From contig NZ_BQHY01000001.1 of NCBI RefSeq assembly GCF_021602155.1, positions 372,001-436,000 of the forward strand: a stretch of DNA of 64,000 bases. The letters run 5' to 3'. This document shows positions 56,291-64,000 of this stretch, in pieces; position 1 is the stretch's first letter, and every line of letters starts with the position of its first letter. The translations under genes were made by a program, and so were the position numbers. The notes below the pieces were generated by a model. The model was not told the DNA's origin and did not search any database. It worked only from the letters and a program-made list of their open reading frames with translations. The DNA comes from Pseudomonas parakoreensis (GTDB taxonomy: Bacteria > Pseudomonadota > Gammaproteobacteria > Pseudomonadales > Pseudomonadaceae).

Positions 56291-57241
56291 ATGAATTCAC
56301 GCAGTCCCGCGTTTACGCCCGACACAGCAACCGTGAGCGAACCTTTCAAAGAAGCTGCCGCCGATGGCTTTATGCTCGGCGGCTTCACCTGGCGTCACGC
56401 CCTGCCCGATGCGCAACGCCCGGTAGTCATCATCAACGCCGCCACCTCGGTACGCTGCCGACATTACTCGCGCTTCGCCGATTACCTGTTCGCCAACGGC
56501 TTCGACGTGATCACCTACGACTACCGAGGCATCGGCGAATCGCGTCCGGCAACCCTGAGAGGCCTTGAGGCTTCATGGACCGACTGGGGCGCGCTGGATT
56601 TCGAGGCGATGCTCAAGCGCGCGCAACGAGAGCTCCCCGGCCAGCCAATCGATGTGGTTGGCCACAGTTTCGGCGGTTGCGCGGCGGGACTGGGCGAGTC
56701 CGGGCAGGTCATTCGTCGGCTGGTGATGGTCGGTGCACAGTTCGCTTACTGGCGTGACTATGCGCCGGAACAGCGCTGGCGCATGTTCGGCAAATGGCAT
56801 GTGCTGATGCCGCTTCTGACGCGCCTCTGTGGCTATTTCCCGGGCAAACGCCTTGGCTGGCTGGAGGACACGCCAGCAGGCGTCGTACGCGACTGGAGCA
56901 CGCCTGCCGCGCGCTACGAGCAGCGTCCGAGCGGCCGCCGACTGCTGAAGACAAGCGGCCGCCTGCCATTCGCCAACGTCCGCGCAAAGACCTTGGCGAT
57001 CAGCATCAGCGACGACCCGTACGGTACGATCCCTGCCATCGAACGCCTGCTCGACTACTTCAGCCATGCGCACAAAACCCACTTGCGCATCGAGCCGCAG
57101 GACATCGGCGAACAACAAGTCGGACATTTCGCCTTTTTTCGTAGCGCATACCAAGCCACACTATGGCCCATCGCTCTGACCTGGCTGCAAACCGGCGAAC
57201 TGCCACCCGCTGCACCCGGGCGGCCAGTGCCACGCAGCTGA
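56291..57241 (+). CDS. alpha/beta hydrolase
   Basis: A 316-residue alpha/beta hydrolase with nucleophile elbow VVGHSFGG (Ser126), oxyanion-region VIINAATSVRCRHYSRFADYL and YDYRGIGES. A late Asp (SISDDPYGT) and His (QVGHFAFFR) complete a plausible triad. The YRGIGxS and VGHFGFF elements are those of a bacterial esterase-like subgroup; the substrate is unknown. Confidence 0.85.
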   Translation: MNSRSPAFTPDTATVSEPFKEAAADGFMLGGFTWRHALPDAQRPVVIINAATSVRCRHYSRFADYLFANGFDVITYDYRGIGESRPATLRGLEASWTDWGALDFEAMLKRAQRELPGQPIDVVGHSFGGCAAGLGESGQVIRRLVMVGAQFAYWRDYAPEQRWRMFGKWHVLMPLLTRLCGYFPGKRLGWLEDTPAGVVRDWSTPAARYEQRPSGRRLLKTSGRLPFANVRAKTLAISISDDPYGTIPAIERLLDYFSHAHKTHLRIEPQDIGEQQVGHFAFFRSAYQATLWPIALTWLQTGELPPAAPGRPVPRS

Positions 57242-57269
57242 GCCCTCTCAACGCACGATGGAACACACC

Positions 57270-57683
57270 ATGGCCTCCGCCAACAAGCAGCAAAAACGCG
57301 CCGCCCGGGCCAAGACCAAGGCCAAGCAGAACCGCACCAAACGCGCCGAGGCGCCGCTCGAACTGGACCCGAACGATGACCGTATCGACTTCGAGTCGGT
57401 GGACCTGACCGAGCTGTTCAAGAAAATGATCGACGCCGAGAAGATCAGCCAGCAAGCCATGTGCAGCGCATTCCTCGAAGACCCGCTGCTGGAACTGGTC
57501 TACGAGCAGGAAGGCGAAGAAGGCGCAATGGATTTCATCCTCGCCGCGCTGATCGAGTATCGCCAGTGGTCGCAAGAAACCGACGAAGCCGGTGCCCTGG
57601 CGTGGATCGAATCCCCGGCCTTCCAGGCCGACTATGTGGCGGCCTCCGACGCGATCGCCGCACACACCCAACAGAAGAACTGA
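57270..57683 (+). CDS. hypothetical protein with basic N-terminus (paralogue of the next gene)
   Basis: 137 residues. It begins MASANKQQKRAARAKTKAKQ, very rich in Lys, Arg and Ala, then an acidic, helical body (DFESVDLTELFKKMIDAEKISQQAM...). The next gene has the same layout, so the two form a tandem duplication. ATG 57270 is preferred over 57258 because the paralogue starts with the same MAS-NKQQKRA. No family recognised; the basic tail suggests nucleic-acid or ribosome contact, which is only a guess. Confidence 0.75.
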   Translation: MASANKQQKRAARAKTKAKQNRTKRAEAPLELDPNDDRIDFESVDLTELFKKMIDAEKISQQAMCSAFLEDPLLELVYEQEGEEGAMDFILAALIEYRQWSQETDEAGALAWIESPAFQADYVAASDAIAAHTQQKN

Positions 57684-57689
57684 GTTCCC

Positions 57690-58142
57690 ATGGCATCCCT
57701 GAACAAGCAACAGAAACGCGCCAAACGTGCCAAGGCCAAAGCCAAGCACATCCGCATGGTCGGCCGTAAACCGCTGGACCAGGACGACAACCTCGGGCAT
57801 CTGGACGAGCCGATCCCGGAATACACCCTGGCGATGTTCAGCAAAATGCGCGACGCCGAAGCCGTCAGTCGCAACGAAATGCTGCTGACCCTGCTGCGCG
57901 AACTGGCGTTCATCATCGTTGACCATCCGGAGCTGCTGGACATGGAAAACGCCGAGAACGAAGGCATGGCCGCCACTCACCTGGCCGCCGACATGCTGAT
58001 CGACTACCGCATGTGGGCCGACGGCATGGACATCGAAACCGCCCAGGCCTGGCTGACCGAGCCACAATTCATCACCGATTTCGGGATTGCGCTGGATACT
58101 TACGGCAAGTCGCTGGAGGACAGCGCCCCCAAAGCCGAGTAA
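57690..58142 (+). CDS. hypothetical protein with basic N-terminus (paralogue of the previous gene)
   Basis: 150 residues, starting MASLNKQQKRAKRAKAKAKH, followed by an acidic helical domain (LAMFSKMRDAEAVSRNEMLLTLLREL...ADMLIDYRMWADGMDIETAQAWLTEPQF). It aligns along its length with the upstream protein (ELFKKMIDAEKIS / AMFSKMRDAEAVS; IEYRQWSQETDEAGALAWIESPAF / IDYRMWADGMDIETAQAWLTEPQF). Only 6 bp separate the genes. Function unknown. Confidence 0.78.
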   Translation: MASLNKQQKRAKRAKAKAKHIRMVGRKPLDQDDNLGHLDEPIPEYTLAMFSKMRDAEAVSRNEMLLTLLRELAFIIVDHPELLDMENAENEGMAATHLAADMLIDYRMWADGMDIETAQAWLTEPQFITDFGIALDTYGKSLEDSAPKAE

Positions 58143-58186
58143 CTTTTTGCACCTGACATTCACGCACGATCAAAAAAGGAGGTCAG

Positions 58187-58354
58187 GTGAAGAAGACAGC
58201 TTCATGCAAGGATGGACAATTGCCGAAATCAGAAGACTCAGCTGCGACCCTCCAAAGCAAAACCGTTAAAACTCCCAAGGAAACAACTTGGGATGAATGG
58301 TTCGACGAAGAGAAAGGCAGCTCAGACTTTATGCTCTTGCGAGAACAAAGCTGA
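58187..58354 (+). CDS. 55-residue ORF resembling the C-terminal tail of VapB antitoxins
   Basis: A GTG-started frame with AAGGAGG ending 4 nt upstream, too short for most gene finders. The last 21 residues (TWDEWFDEEKGSSDFMLLRE and Gln) resemble the toxin-binding tail of VapB/MvpT antitoxins (TWDEWFD...DFM..REQ, from memory). The first 30 residues are Lys/Ser/Thr-rich and lack the AbrB-type DNA-binding fold. No VapC gene is adjacent. It may be a remnant, a stray neutraliser of a toxin encoded elsewhere, or chance similarity. Confidence 0.55.
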   Translation: MKKTASCKDGQLPKSEDSAATLQSKTVKTPKETTWDEWFDEEKGSSDFMLLREQS

Positions 58355-58396
58355 TTACGGATATGTGGCGATGTTTCGCCACCGGCAGCACAAACA

Positions 58397-58433
58397 AAAA
58401 CGGCCGCTCGTCATCACTGACAGCGGCCGTTTT
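58397..58433. terminator. bidirectional terminator between the small ORF and the permease gene
   Basis: A 12-bp stem AAAACGGCCGCT / AGCGGCCGTTTT with a 13-nt loop, T-rich in both directions, 17 bp past the permease stop on the minus strand. Confidence 0.87.
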
Positions 58434-58450
58434 GCATTACGCGTTGCGGA

Positions 58451-59842
58451 TCAGTTCAACACCACCGCACCACGGTTTTCCAGCTTGCGGCGGCGTGCCA
58501 CCAGCAGGCCGGCGGCAACGACCATGAGGCTCAGCAGGCCGGTTGCGAGGATTTCCACGCGGTGGGCTTCCTGGAACAGCATGATGGTCAGGGCCGCGAC
58601 GATGAAGATGATCACCGCGTAGGTCAGGCCCGGGAACAGCCACATGCTGAAGACGATTTTCTCGCCGCGGGCCATGCGTTGTTTCCGCATGCGCAGTTGC
58701 GAAAACGCGATCACCAGGTACACCAGCAATGCGATGGCGCCGGAGCTGGCCAGCAGGAATTCGAACACGGCAGCCGGGGCCACATAGTTGGCGAAGGTGC
58801 AGAGGAACGCCGCGCCGGTCGACAGCATGACAGCCCAGTAAGGCGTACCGCTTTTGTTGACCCGAGTCGACATCGCCGGTGCGTCACCGCGCTTGCCGAG
58901 GGAGAACAGCATGCGCGACGAGGTGTACAGCGCCGAGTTCAGGCAGCTGGTGACCGCAACCAGAACCACGATGTCGACAATCATTTTCGCGTTCGGAATG
59001 CCCATGCGCTCAAGCACGGTCTGGTAGGAACCGAGGTTGGCCAGCGTAGGATCGTTCCACGGCACCAGGGCCACAACGATGAAGATCGAGACGAGGTAGA
59101 ACAGGCCGATCCGCCAGATCACCGAGTTGGTGGCCTTGGAAATCTGCTTGCCCGGGTTCTTCGATTCCGCGGCCGCGATGGTCACGATTTCGGTACCCAT
59201 GAACGAGAACATGGTAGTCAGGATCGCGCCCAGCACCGCGCCCATGCCGTTTGGCAGGAAGCCGCCGGAGTCGAACAAGTGCGAAACGCCGCTGACCTGA
59301 CTGTTCGGCAGGAAGCCGAAGATCGCCGCGAGGCCGAGGATGATGAAGCCGATGATCGCCAGGACTTTGATCAGGGCAAACCAGAATTCGAACTCACCGT
59401 AGTTTTTCACGCTGAACAGGTTGGTCACCGTGAGCAACATGGTGATGACCAAGGCAAAGGCCCAGATCTCCACGCTCGGAAACCAGGCATGCAGGATGGT
59501 CGCGGCAGCGTTGGCTTCCAATGGAATCACCAATACCCAGAACCACCAGTACAACCAGCCGATGGTGAAGCCGGCCCAGTGCCCGATGGCACGGTCGGCG
59601 TACGTGGAGAACGAGCCGGTGTCGGGCGAAGCGACAGCCATTTCACCGAGCATGCGCATCACCAGCACCACCAGGGTACCGGCGGCGGCGTAGGCCAGCA
59701 GCACGGCAGGGCCGGCGGCAGCGATGGCGTGGCCGGAGCCAACGAACAGACCGGCGCCGATCACACCGGCGATCGACAACATGGTCACATGACGCGGTTT
59801 GAGCCCCTGTTCGAGGCCATTGGAGCTTGGGGTACTGCTCAT
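58451..59842 (-). CDS. gabP: APC-family amino-acid permease, GABA permease-like
   Basis: A 463-residue permease with twelve hydrophobic helices and the family start MLSIAGVIGAGLFVGSG, followed by MLGEMAVASPDTGSFSTYA. Closest by eye to GabP (4-aminobutyrate:proton symport), but related permeases for other amino acids look alike. ATG 59842 follows AAGGTAG; an extension to 59935 is rejected since the family starts close to GLKPRHVTMLSIAG. Confidence 0.82.
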   Translation of the reverse strand: MSSTPSSNGLEQGLKPRHVTMLSIAGVIGAGLFVGSGHAIAAAGPAVLLAYAAAGTLVVLVMRMLGEMAVASPDTGSFSTYADRAIGHWAGFTIGWLYWWFWVLVIPLEANAAATILHAWFPSVEIWAFALVITMLLTVTNLFSVKNYGEFEFWFALIKVLAIIGFIILGLAAIFGFLPNSQVSGVSHLFDSGGFLPNGMGAVLGAILTTMFSFMGTEIVTIAAAESKNPGKQISKATNSVIWRIGLFYLVSIFIVVALVPWNDPTLANLGSYQTVLERMGIPNAKMIVDIVVLVAVTSCLNSALYTSSRMLFSLGKRGDAPAMSTRVNKSGTPYWAVMLSTGAAFLCTFANYVAPAAVFEFLLASSGAIALLVYLVIAFSQLRMRKQRMARGEKIVFSMWLFPGLTYAVIIFIVAALTIMLFQEAHRVEILATGLLSLMVVAAGLLVARRRKLENRGAVVLN

Positions 59843-60394
59843 CGGAACTACCTTTGCGAGGAAAGCGATTGCGTCCGACCTGCCTGGTTTTCCTTCTCGT
59901 AAAAAGAAACCAACAGGGCGTTCCAGATTCTGCACGCAATAAATGCGCCAAAATGTTTCAAACTCTGCTGGCCCGCGGCTTTGAACGCGACCGGACAGTC
60001 ATCGCAAGTCCTTAAAATTAATGGCAATTCGCCAGAGCGTTACTGTGCGACTCACTTTTCAAGCGAACAGACGCACCAGAAACACACTGAAAAAGTGTGG
60101 GATGCACAATAAAAGGGCGAATCAGGAACGTTCGGCCGGATAGCGCTTCCAACACCCCGCCAAAGCTGGCAACATCGCGCCTTTTTTTACGCAACACCCA
60201 CGGGTTTGCACGTTCAAACACCCGTTCGGTTGTTGATGGGGCGACAGTCTGCTGTGCCGATGCGACAACCCGCCACACGCCATCCGCTTACCGCCCGTAG
60301 CGCTGTTGGCTGCCATTGAAACGCTATGCTAGCTTGGCCGCCTCGCCAGGAAGGCCCGCCAACAGCAGGAGCGCAACATATATGAGGAACGCAC
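59843..60394. other. 552-bp intergenic region between gabP and the ABC operon
   Basis: A divergent control region for the permease and the ABC operon. I see no ORF with a ribosome-binding site, no REP doublet and no clear -24/-12 element. A 10-bp imperfect dyad (CGGGTTTGCACGTTCAAACACCCG, arms 60201 to 60224) is the only notable structure. Confidence 0.5.
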
Positions 60395-61168
60395 ATGGCT
60401 GAGGCCACGCCCGCGCTTGAAATCCGCAACTTGCACAAACGCTACGGACAGCTTGAGGTGCTCAAAGGCATCTCGCTGACCGCTCGCGACGGCGATGTGA
60501 TCTCGATCCTCGGTTCCTCCGGTTCCGGCAAGTCCACGTTCCTGCGTTGCATCAACCTGTTGGAAAACCCGCACCAGGGTCAGATTCTGGTGGCCGGGGA
60601 AGAACTCAAGCTCAAGCCCGCCAAGAACGGCGAACTGGTTGCCGCGGATGGCAAGCAGATCAACCGCCTGCGTTCCGAGATTGGTTTTGTATTTCAAAAT
60701 TTTAATCTGTGGCCGCACATGAGCGTGCTCGACAACATCATCGAAGCCCCGCGCCGCGTGCTCGGCCAGAGCAAGGCCGAGGCGATCGAGGTCGCCGAAG
60801 CGCTGCTGGCCAAGGTCGGCATCGCCGACAAGCGCCACGCCTATCCGTCGCAATTGTCCGGTGGTCAGCAACAACGCGCCGCGATTGCCCGCACGCTGGC
60901 GATGCAGCCGAAGGTGATTCTGTTTGACGAGCCCACCTCTGCCCTTGACCCGGAAATGGTTCAGGAAGTACTTAGTGTCATCCGCGCACTGGCCGAAGAA
61001 GGCCGCACCATGCTGTTGGTGACCCACGAAATGGGCTTTGCCCGTCAGGTTTCCAGCGAAGTGGTGTTCCTCCACCAGGGGCTGGTGGAAGAGCAAGGAT
61101 CGCCTCAGCAGGTGTTCGAAAACCCGCTTTCGGCGCGCTGCAAACAATTCATGTCCAGCAACCGCTAA
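60395..61168 (+). CDS. polar/basic amino-acid ABC transporter ATP-binding protein
   Basis: A 257-residue HisP/AotP-type ATPase: Walker A GSSGSGKS at 40-47, signature LSGGQQQR, Walker B VILFDEPTSALDPE and switch VTHEMGF. It contains the HisP-type insert (ELKLKPAKNGELVAADGKQINRLRSEIG) of basic amino-acid importers. First gene of a four-gene operon. Confidence 0.93.
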   Translation: MAEATPALEIRNLHKRYGQLEVLKGISLTARDGDVISILGSSGSGKSTFLRCINLLENPHQGQILVAGEELKLKPAKNGELVAADGKQINRLRSEIGFVFQNFNLWPHMSVLDNIIEAPRRVLGQSKAEAIEVAEALLAKVGIADKRHAYPSQLSGGQQQRAAIARTLAMQPKVILFDEPTSALDPEMVQEVLSVIRALAEEGRTMLLVTHEMGFARQVSSEVVFLHQGLVEEQGSPQQVFENPLSARCKQFMSSNR

Positions 61169-61181
61169 CGGAGCAACATGC

Positions 61182-61931
61182 ATGCAGAATTTTAAAAAGG
61201 TCTTCCTGGCCGCCGCCGTCACCCTCGCATTCAGCGCCGGGGCCATGGCCGAGACCCTGAAGATGGGCATCGAAGCGGCTTACCCGCCGTTCAACAACAA
61301 AGACGCCAGCGGCAACGTGGTCGGCTTCGACAAAGACATCGGCGACGCCCTGTGCGCCAAGATGAAAGTCGAGTGTTCGGTGGTCACCTCCGACTGGGAC
61401 GGCATCATCCCTGCGCTGAACGCCAAGAAGTTCGACTTCCTGGTGTCCTCTCTGTCGATCACCGAAGAGCGCAAGGGCGCGGTGGACTTCACCGACCCGT
61501 ACTACTCGAACAAGCTGCAGTTCATCGCGCCGAAAGATAAAGAGTTCAAAACCGATAAGGATTCGCTCAAGGGCAAGATCATCGGTACCCAGCGCGCCAC
61601 CCTCGCGGGCACCTGGCTTGAGGACACTTACGGCAGCGATATCGAAGTCAAACTCTACGACACCCAGGAAAACGCCTACCTGGACCTGACCTCCGGTCGT
61701 GTCGACGCCATCCTCGCCGACAAGTACGCCAACTACGACTGGCTGAAAACCGATGCAGGCAAGGCCTACGAGTTCAAAGGCGACCCGGTTGTGGAAAGCG
61801 ACAAAATCGGCATCGCCGTGCGCAAAGGTGACCCGCTGCGCGAGAAGCTGAACGCCGCACTGAAGGAAATCGTCGCTGACGGTACCTACAAGAAGATCAA
61901 CGACAAGTACTTCCCGTTCAGCATCTATTGA
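61182..61931 (+). CDS. periplasmic basic amino-acid-binding protein
   Basis: 249 residues: a signal peptide (MQNFKKVFLAAAVTLAFSAGAMA), then an SBP_bac_3 fold of the HisJ/ArgT/AotJ class (LKMGIEAAYPPFNNKDASGNVVGFDKDIGDALCAKM; SSLSITEERKGAVDFTDPYY; a Cys pair near residues 59 and 66). The ligand is probably arginine, ornithine, lysine or histidine. GGAG lies 8 nt upstream of the ATG; a longer frame from 61038 is rejected. Confidence 0.93.
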   Translation: MQNFKKVFLAAAVTLAFSAGAMAETLKMGIEAAYPPFNNKDASGNVVGFDKDIGDALCAKMKVECSVVTSDWDGIIPALNAKKFDFLVSSLSITEERKGAVDFTDPYYSNKLQFIAPKDKEFKTDKDSLKGKIIGTQRATLAGTWLEDTYGSDIEVKLYDTQENAYLDLTSGRVDAILADKYANYDWLKTDAGKAYEFKGDPVVESDKIGIAVRKGDPLREKLNAALKEIVADGTYKKINDKYFPFSIY

Positions 61932-61946
61932 TCTGACCTGCGGGAC

Positions 61947-61972
61947 CGGCGCCATCCACCGACGGCGCCGGC
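61947..61972 (+). other. intercistronic hairpin after the binding-protein gene
   Basis: An 8-bp perfect stem CCGGCGCC / GGCGCCGG with a 10-nt loop and no T-run, in the 77-bp gap before the permease genes. Probably stabilises the upstream message, as with the hairpin after hutX. Confidence 0.55.
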
Positions 61973-62008
61973 TCCCGGCCTTGCCTGCCGCGATTTGAAA
62001 AGAAATCC

Positions 62009-62704
62009 ATGATTATCGACCTCTACGGATTCGGCCCGGCCCTCGCTGCCGGTGCGCTGATGACCGTCAAACTGGCGCTGACGGCCCTGTGCCTGGGACT
62101 GGTGCTCGGTCTGCTCGGCGCCTTGGCCAAGACTTCCCCGTACAAGCCGCTGCAGTGGCTTGGCGGCACTTATTCGACCCTGGTGCGTGGCGTCCCGGAA
62201 TTGCTCTGGGTGCTGTTGATCTATTTCGGTACGGTCAACTTGATGCGCAGCCTCGGTGAGTTTTTCGGCAACCCCGACCTGCAACTCAGCGCCTTCGCCG
62301 CCGGTGTAATCGCGTTGGGCCTGTGCTTCGGCGCCTACGCCACGGAAGTGTTTCGCGGCGCAATCCTTGCCATTCCCAAGGGCCATCGCGAAGCCGGCGT
62401 GGCGCTGGGCCTGTCGAAATGGCGGATCTTCACCAAGTTGATCATGCCGCAGATGTGGCGCATCGCCCTGCCCGGCCTGGGCAACCTGTTCATGATCCTG
62501 ATGAAAGACACCGCGCTGGTCTCGGTAATCGGCCTGGAAGAAATCATGCGTCACGCGCAGATCGGCGTGACCGTGTCGAAACAACCGTTCACCTTCTATC
62601 TGGTGGCCGCAGTCATGTACCTCGGCCTGACGGTGCTGGCGATGACCGGCATGCACTTCCTGGAAAAACGCGCCGCTCGCGGCTTTGCGAGGAGCGCTTC
62701 ATGA
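62009..62704 (+). CDS. amino-acid ABC transporter permease (HisQ type)
   Basis: A 231-residue inner-membrane permease of the HisM/HisQ family, about five helices, with the EAA loop region IPKGHREAGVALGLSKWRIFTKLIMPQ. It pairs with the next permease to form the channel. The stop overlaps the next start (ATGA at 62701-62704). Confidence 0.93.
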   Translation: MIIDLYGFGPALAAGALMTVKLALTALCLGLVLGLLGALAKTSPYKPLQWLGGTYSTLVRGVPELLWVLLIYFGTVNLMRSLGEFFGNPDLQLSAFAAGVIALGLCFGAYATEVFRGAILAIPKGHREAGVALGLSKWRIFTKLIMPQMWRIALPGLGNLFMILMKDTALVSVIGLEEIMRHAQIGVTVSKQPFTFYLVAAVMYLGLTVLAMTGMHFLEKRAARGFARSAS

Positions 62705-63390
62705 ACTGGGAAGTGATCATCAAGTGGCTGCCGAAACTGGCGCAGGGCGCGACTTTGACCCTCGAACTGGTGGCGATTGCCGTGATTGCCGGCCTGCTGC
62801 TGGCGATTCCGCTGGGCATCGCCCGCTCGTCGAAGCTGTGGTACGTGCGCGCCTTGCCCTACGCCTACATCTTCTTTTTCCGTGGCACGCCACTGTTGGT
62901 GCAACTGTTCCTCGTCTATTACGGCCTGGCGCAGTTCGATGCGGTGCGCAGCAGCGCGCTGTGGCCGTACCTGCGCGATCCGTTCTGGTGTACCACCGCG
63001 ACCATGACTCTGCACACGGCGGCGTACATCGCCGAGATCCTGCGCGGCGCGATCCAGGCGATTCCGCCGGGCGAAATCGAAGCGGCGCGAGCACTGGGCA
63101 TGTCCAAGCCCAAAGCGATGTTCTACATCATGCTGCCGCGTGCGGCGCGCATCGGCCTGCCGGCCTACAGCAATGAAGTGATCCTGATGCTCAAGGCCAG
63201 CGCACTGGCGAGCACCGTGACCCTGCTGGAACTGACCGGCATGGCCCGCACGATCATCGCGCGCACCTACCTGCCGGTGGAAATCTTCTTCGCCGCCGGC
63301 GTGTTCTATCTGCTGATGTCCTACGTGCTGGTGCGCGGCTTCAAGCTGCTGGAGCGCTGGCTGCGCGTCGATGCCTGCCAAGGGCGTTGA
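62701..63390 (+). CDS. amino-acid ABC transporter permease (HisM type)
   Basis: A 229-residue HisM-type permease (MNWEVIIKWLPKLAQGATLTLEL; EAA loop IPPGEIEAARALGMSKPKAMFYIMLPRA). ATG 62701 is translationally coupled to the first permease. Its 3' end overlaps the following methyltransferase gene by 20 bp. Confidence 0.93.
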   Translation: MNWEVIIKWLPKLAQGATLTLELVAIAVIAGLLLAIPLGIARSSKLWYVRALPYAYIFFFRGTPLLVQLFLVYYGLAQFDAVRSSALWPYLRDPFWCTTATMTLHTAAYIAEILRGAIQAIPPGEIEAARALGMSKPKAMFYIMLPRAARIGLPAYSNEVILMLKASALASTVTLLELTGMARTIIARTYLPVEIFFAAGVFYLLMSYVLVRGFKLLERWLRVDACQGR

Positions 63391-64000
63391 AACTTCCCAC
63401 GTGCTGACGGGCGAGGCCCTACTCGCCCGCTTCACCGCGCTGGATGATTTTCTTACGGCGCATCAGGCGCTGTGGAAACCTCGTCCGTTCACTCATCTTT
63501 CGCTTCCATGGGAAACCGCCTACCCCGAATTGGCTTCGTGGCTACGCGGACGATCGCTGGAAGATGCAGAGCGTGCACATAATCATCCCGCCGATCTCGC
63601 CGATGCCCCGGAGCCGTTCGCCTCATTGGCGGCGTTGTCGGCTGAGCTGAGCGCAGTGGGTGAGTTGCCGGGACATGCGCTGGAAACTGCAGGCCATCGA
63701 TTGAATGTCGACGTACCGGGACGCAAGTGGCAGCAGATCGAAGCGTTCGGCAGCCGTTTGTCTTTCGCCTCGCCGCCAACGCATTGGCTGGACTGGTGTT
63801 CCGGCAAAGGGCATTTGGGCCGGCGCCTGTTGAGCGCCGGGCAACAGCTGACCTGTGTTGAATACGATCCGGCGCTGGTCGCCAGCGGTCAGGCTCTGAG
63901 TCAGCGTCATCATTTGCATGCCCTGCATGTCGAGCAGGATGTGCTCGCAACAGATGCGGCAACCGTGCTGAGCGCTCACCACACCCCGGTCGCCCTGCAC
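63371..64000 (+). CDS. class I SAM-dependent methyltransferase, N-terminal part (cut by window edge)
   Basis: An open frame of 210 codons without stop to the window end. The first 140 residues are helical and unrecognised; then HWLDWCSGKGHLGRRLLSAG is a glycine-rich SAM-binding motif followed by the acidic strand end LTCVEYDPALVASGQ. This fits the Methyltransf_32-like group with an N-terminal extension. ATG 63371 overlaps the permease gene; GTG 63401 is an alternative. The substrate is unknown. Confidence 0.8.
   Translation, partial: MPAKGVETSHVLTGEALLARFTALDDFLTAHQALWKPRPFTHLSLPWETAYPELASWLRGRSLEDAERAHNHPADLADAPEPFASLAALSAELSAVGELPGHALETAGHRLNVDVPGRKWQQIEAFGSRLSFASPPTHWLDWCSGKGHLGRRLLSAGQQLTCVEYDPALVASGQALSQRHHLHALHVEQDVLATDAATVLSAHHTPVALH

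Noticed and set aside
59843-60394. Possible genes in the gabP-ABC intergenic region
   Set aside because: The short frames there lack ribosome-binding sites, cross each other on both strands and show no family features.

Overview
The window looks like chromosomal core sequence from a fluorescent Pseudomonas (P. fluorescens group). The evidence is gene order (hut locus, ntrBC-trmL-secB-grx-gpmI-envC-ctpA, hisBHAF, mutY-yggX-tRNA-Phe, a basic amino-acid ABC operon), high G+C, and many paired REP-type inverted repeats typical of that group. There is no rRNA, CRISPR array, prophage or insertion sequence. All assignments come from reading the sequence; no database was searched.

Left end (1-11.6 kb): most of a histidine-utilisation locus. 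The minus-strand operon hutU, hutT, hutX-hutW-hutV, hutH1 and hutH2 (cut by the window edge) is driven by a probable sigma-54 promoter with a HutC-type operator. hutC-hutD run leftward and hutF rightward from a shared operator. The first histidase copy has lost the MIO-forming Ala-Ser-Gly triad. Next (11.7-17.1 kb) come a lipocalin, a small lipoprotein, a PctA-like amino-acid chemoreceptor, a Phd/ParE-type toxin-antitoxin pair, a DUF924 gene and fbp. Then (17.4-32.5 kb) a DUF2339/DUF3999 membrane pair, glgP, a YkgJ-type cysteine-cluster protein, typA, thiI, glnA with a near-consensus sigma-54 promoter, and two DUF4124 genes.

Middle (32.5-43.4 kb): ntrB-ntrC is preceded by an NtrC-like site. 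It is followed by a sigma-54 promoter and a 227-nt region of three repeated hairpin modules, which I interpret as the nitrogen-regulated small RNA NrsZ. Then a small membrane-anchored protein, trmL, secB, grxC, a rhodanese-fold protein without the catalytic Cys, gpmI, envC, ctpA and a divergent polysaccharide deacetylase. Together glnA, ntrBC, the sRNA and hut form a nitrogen/amino-acid scavenging theme, continued by the gabP-like permease and ABC operon at the right end.

Right part (43.5-64 kb): an accessory Vps62-like triple-repeat protein, a periplasmic solute-binding protein, hisB-hisH-DUF2164-hisA-hisF, an OFA-type MFS transporter, a PanZ-like GNAT protein, an AsmA-family gene with mutY and yggX, tRNA-Phe(GAA), several small hypothetical genes (including a tandem paralogous pair and a 55-residue frame resembling the tail of a VapB antitoxin), the permease, the ABC operon and a methyltransferase gene running off the window.
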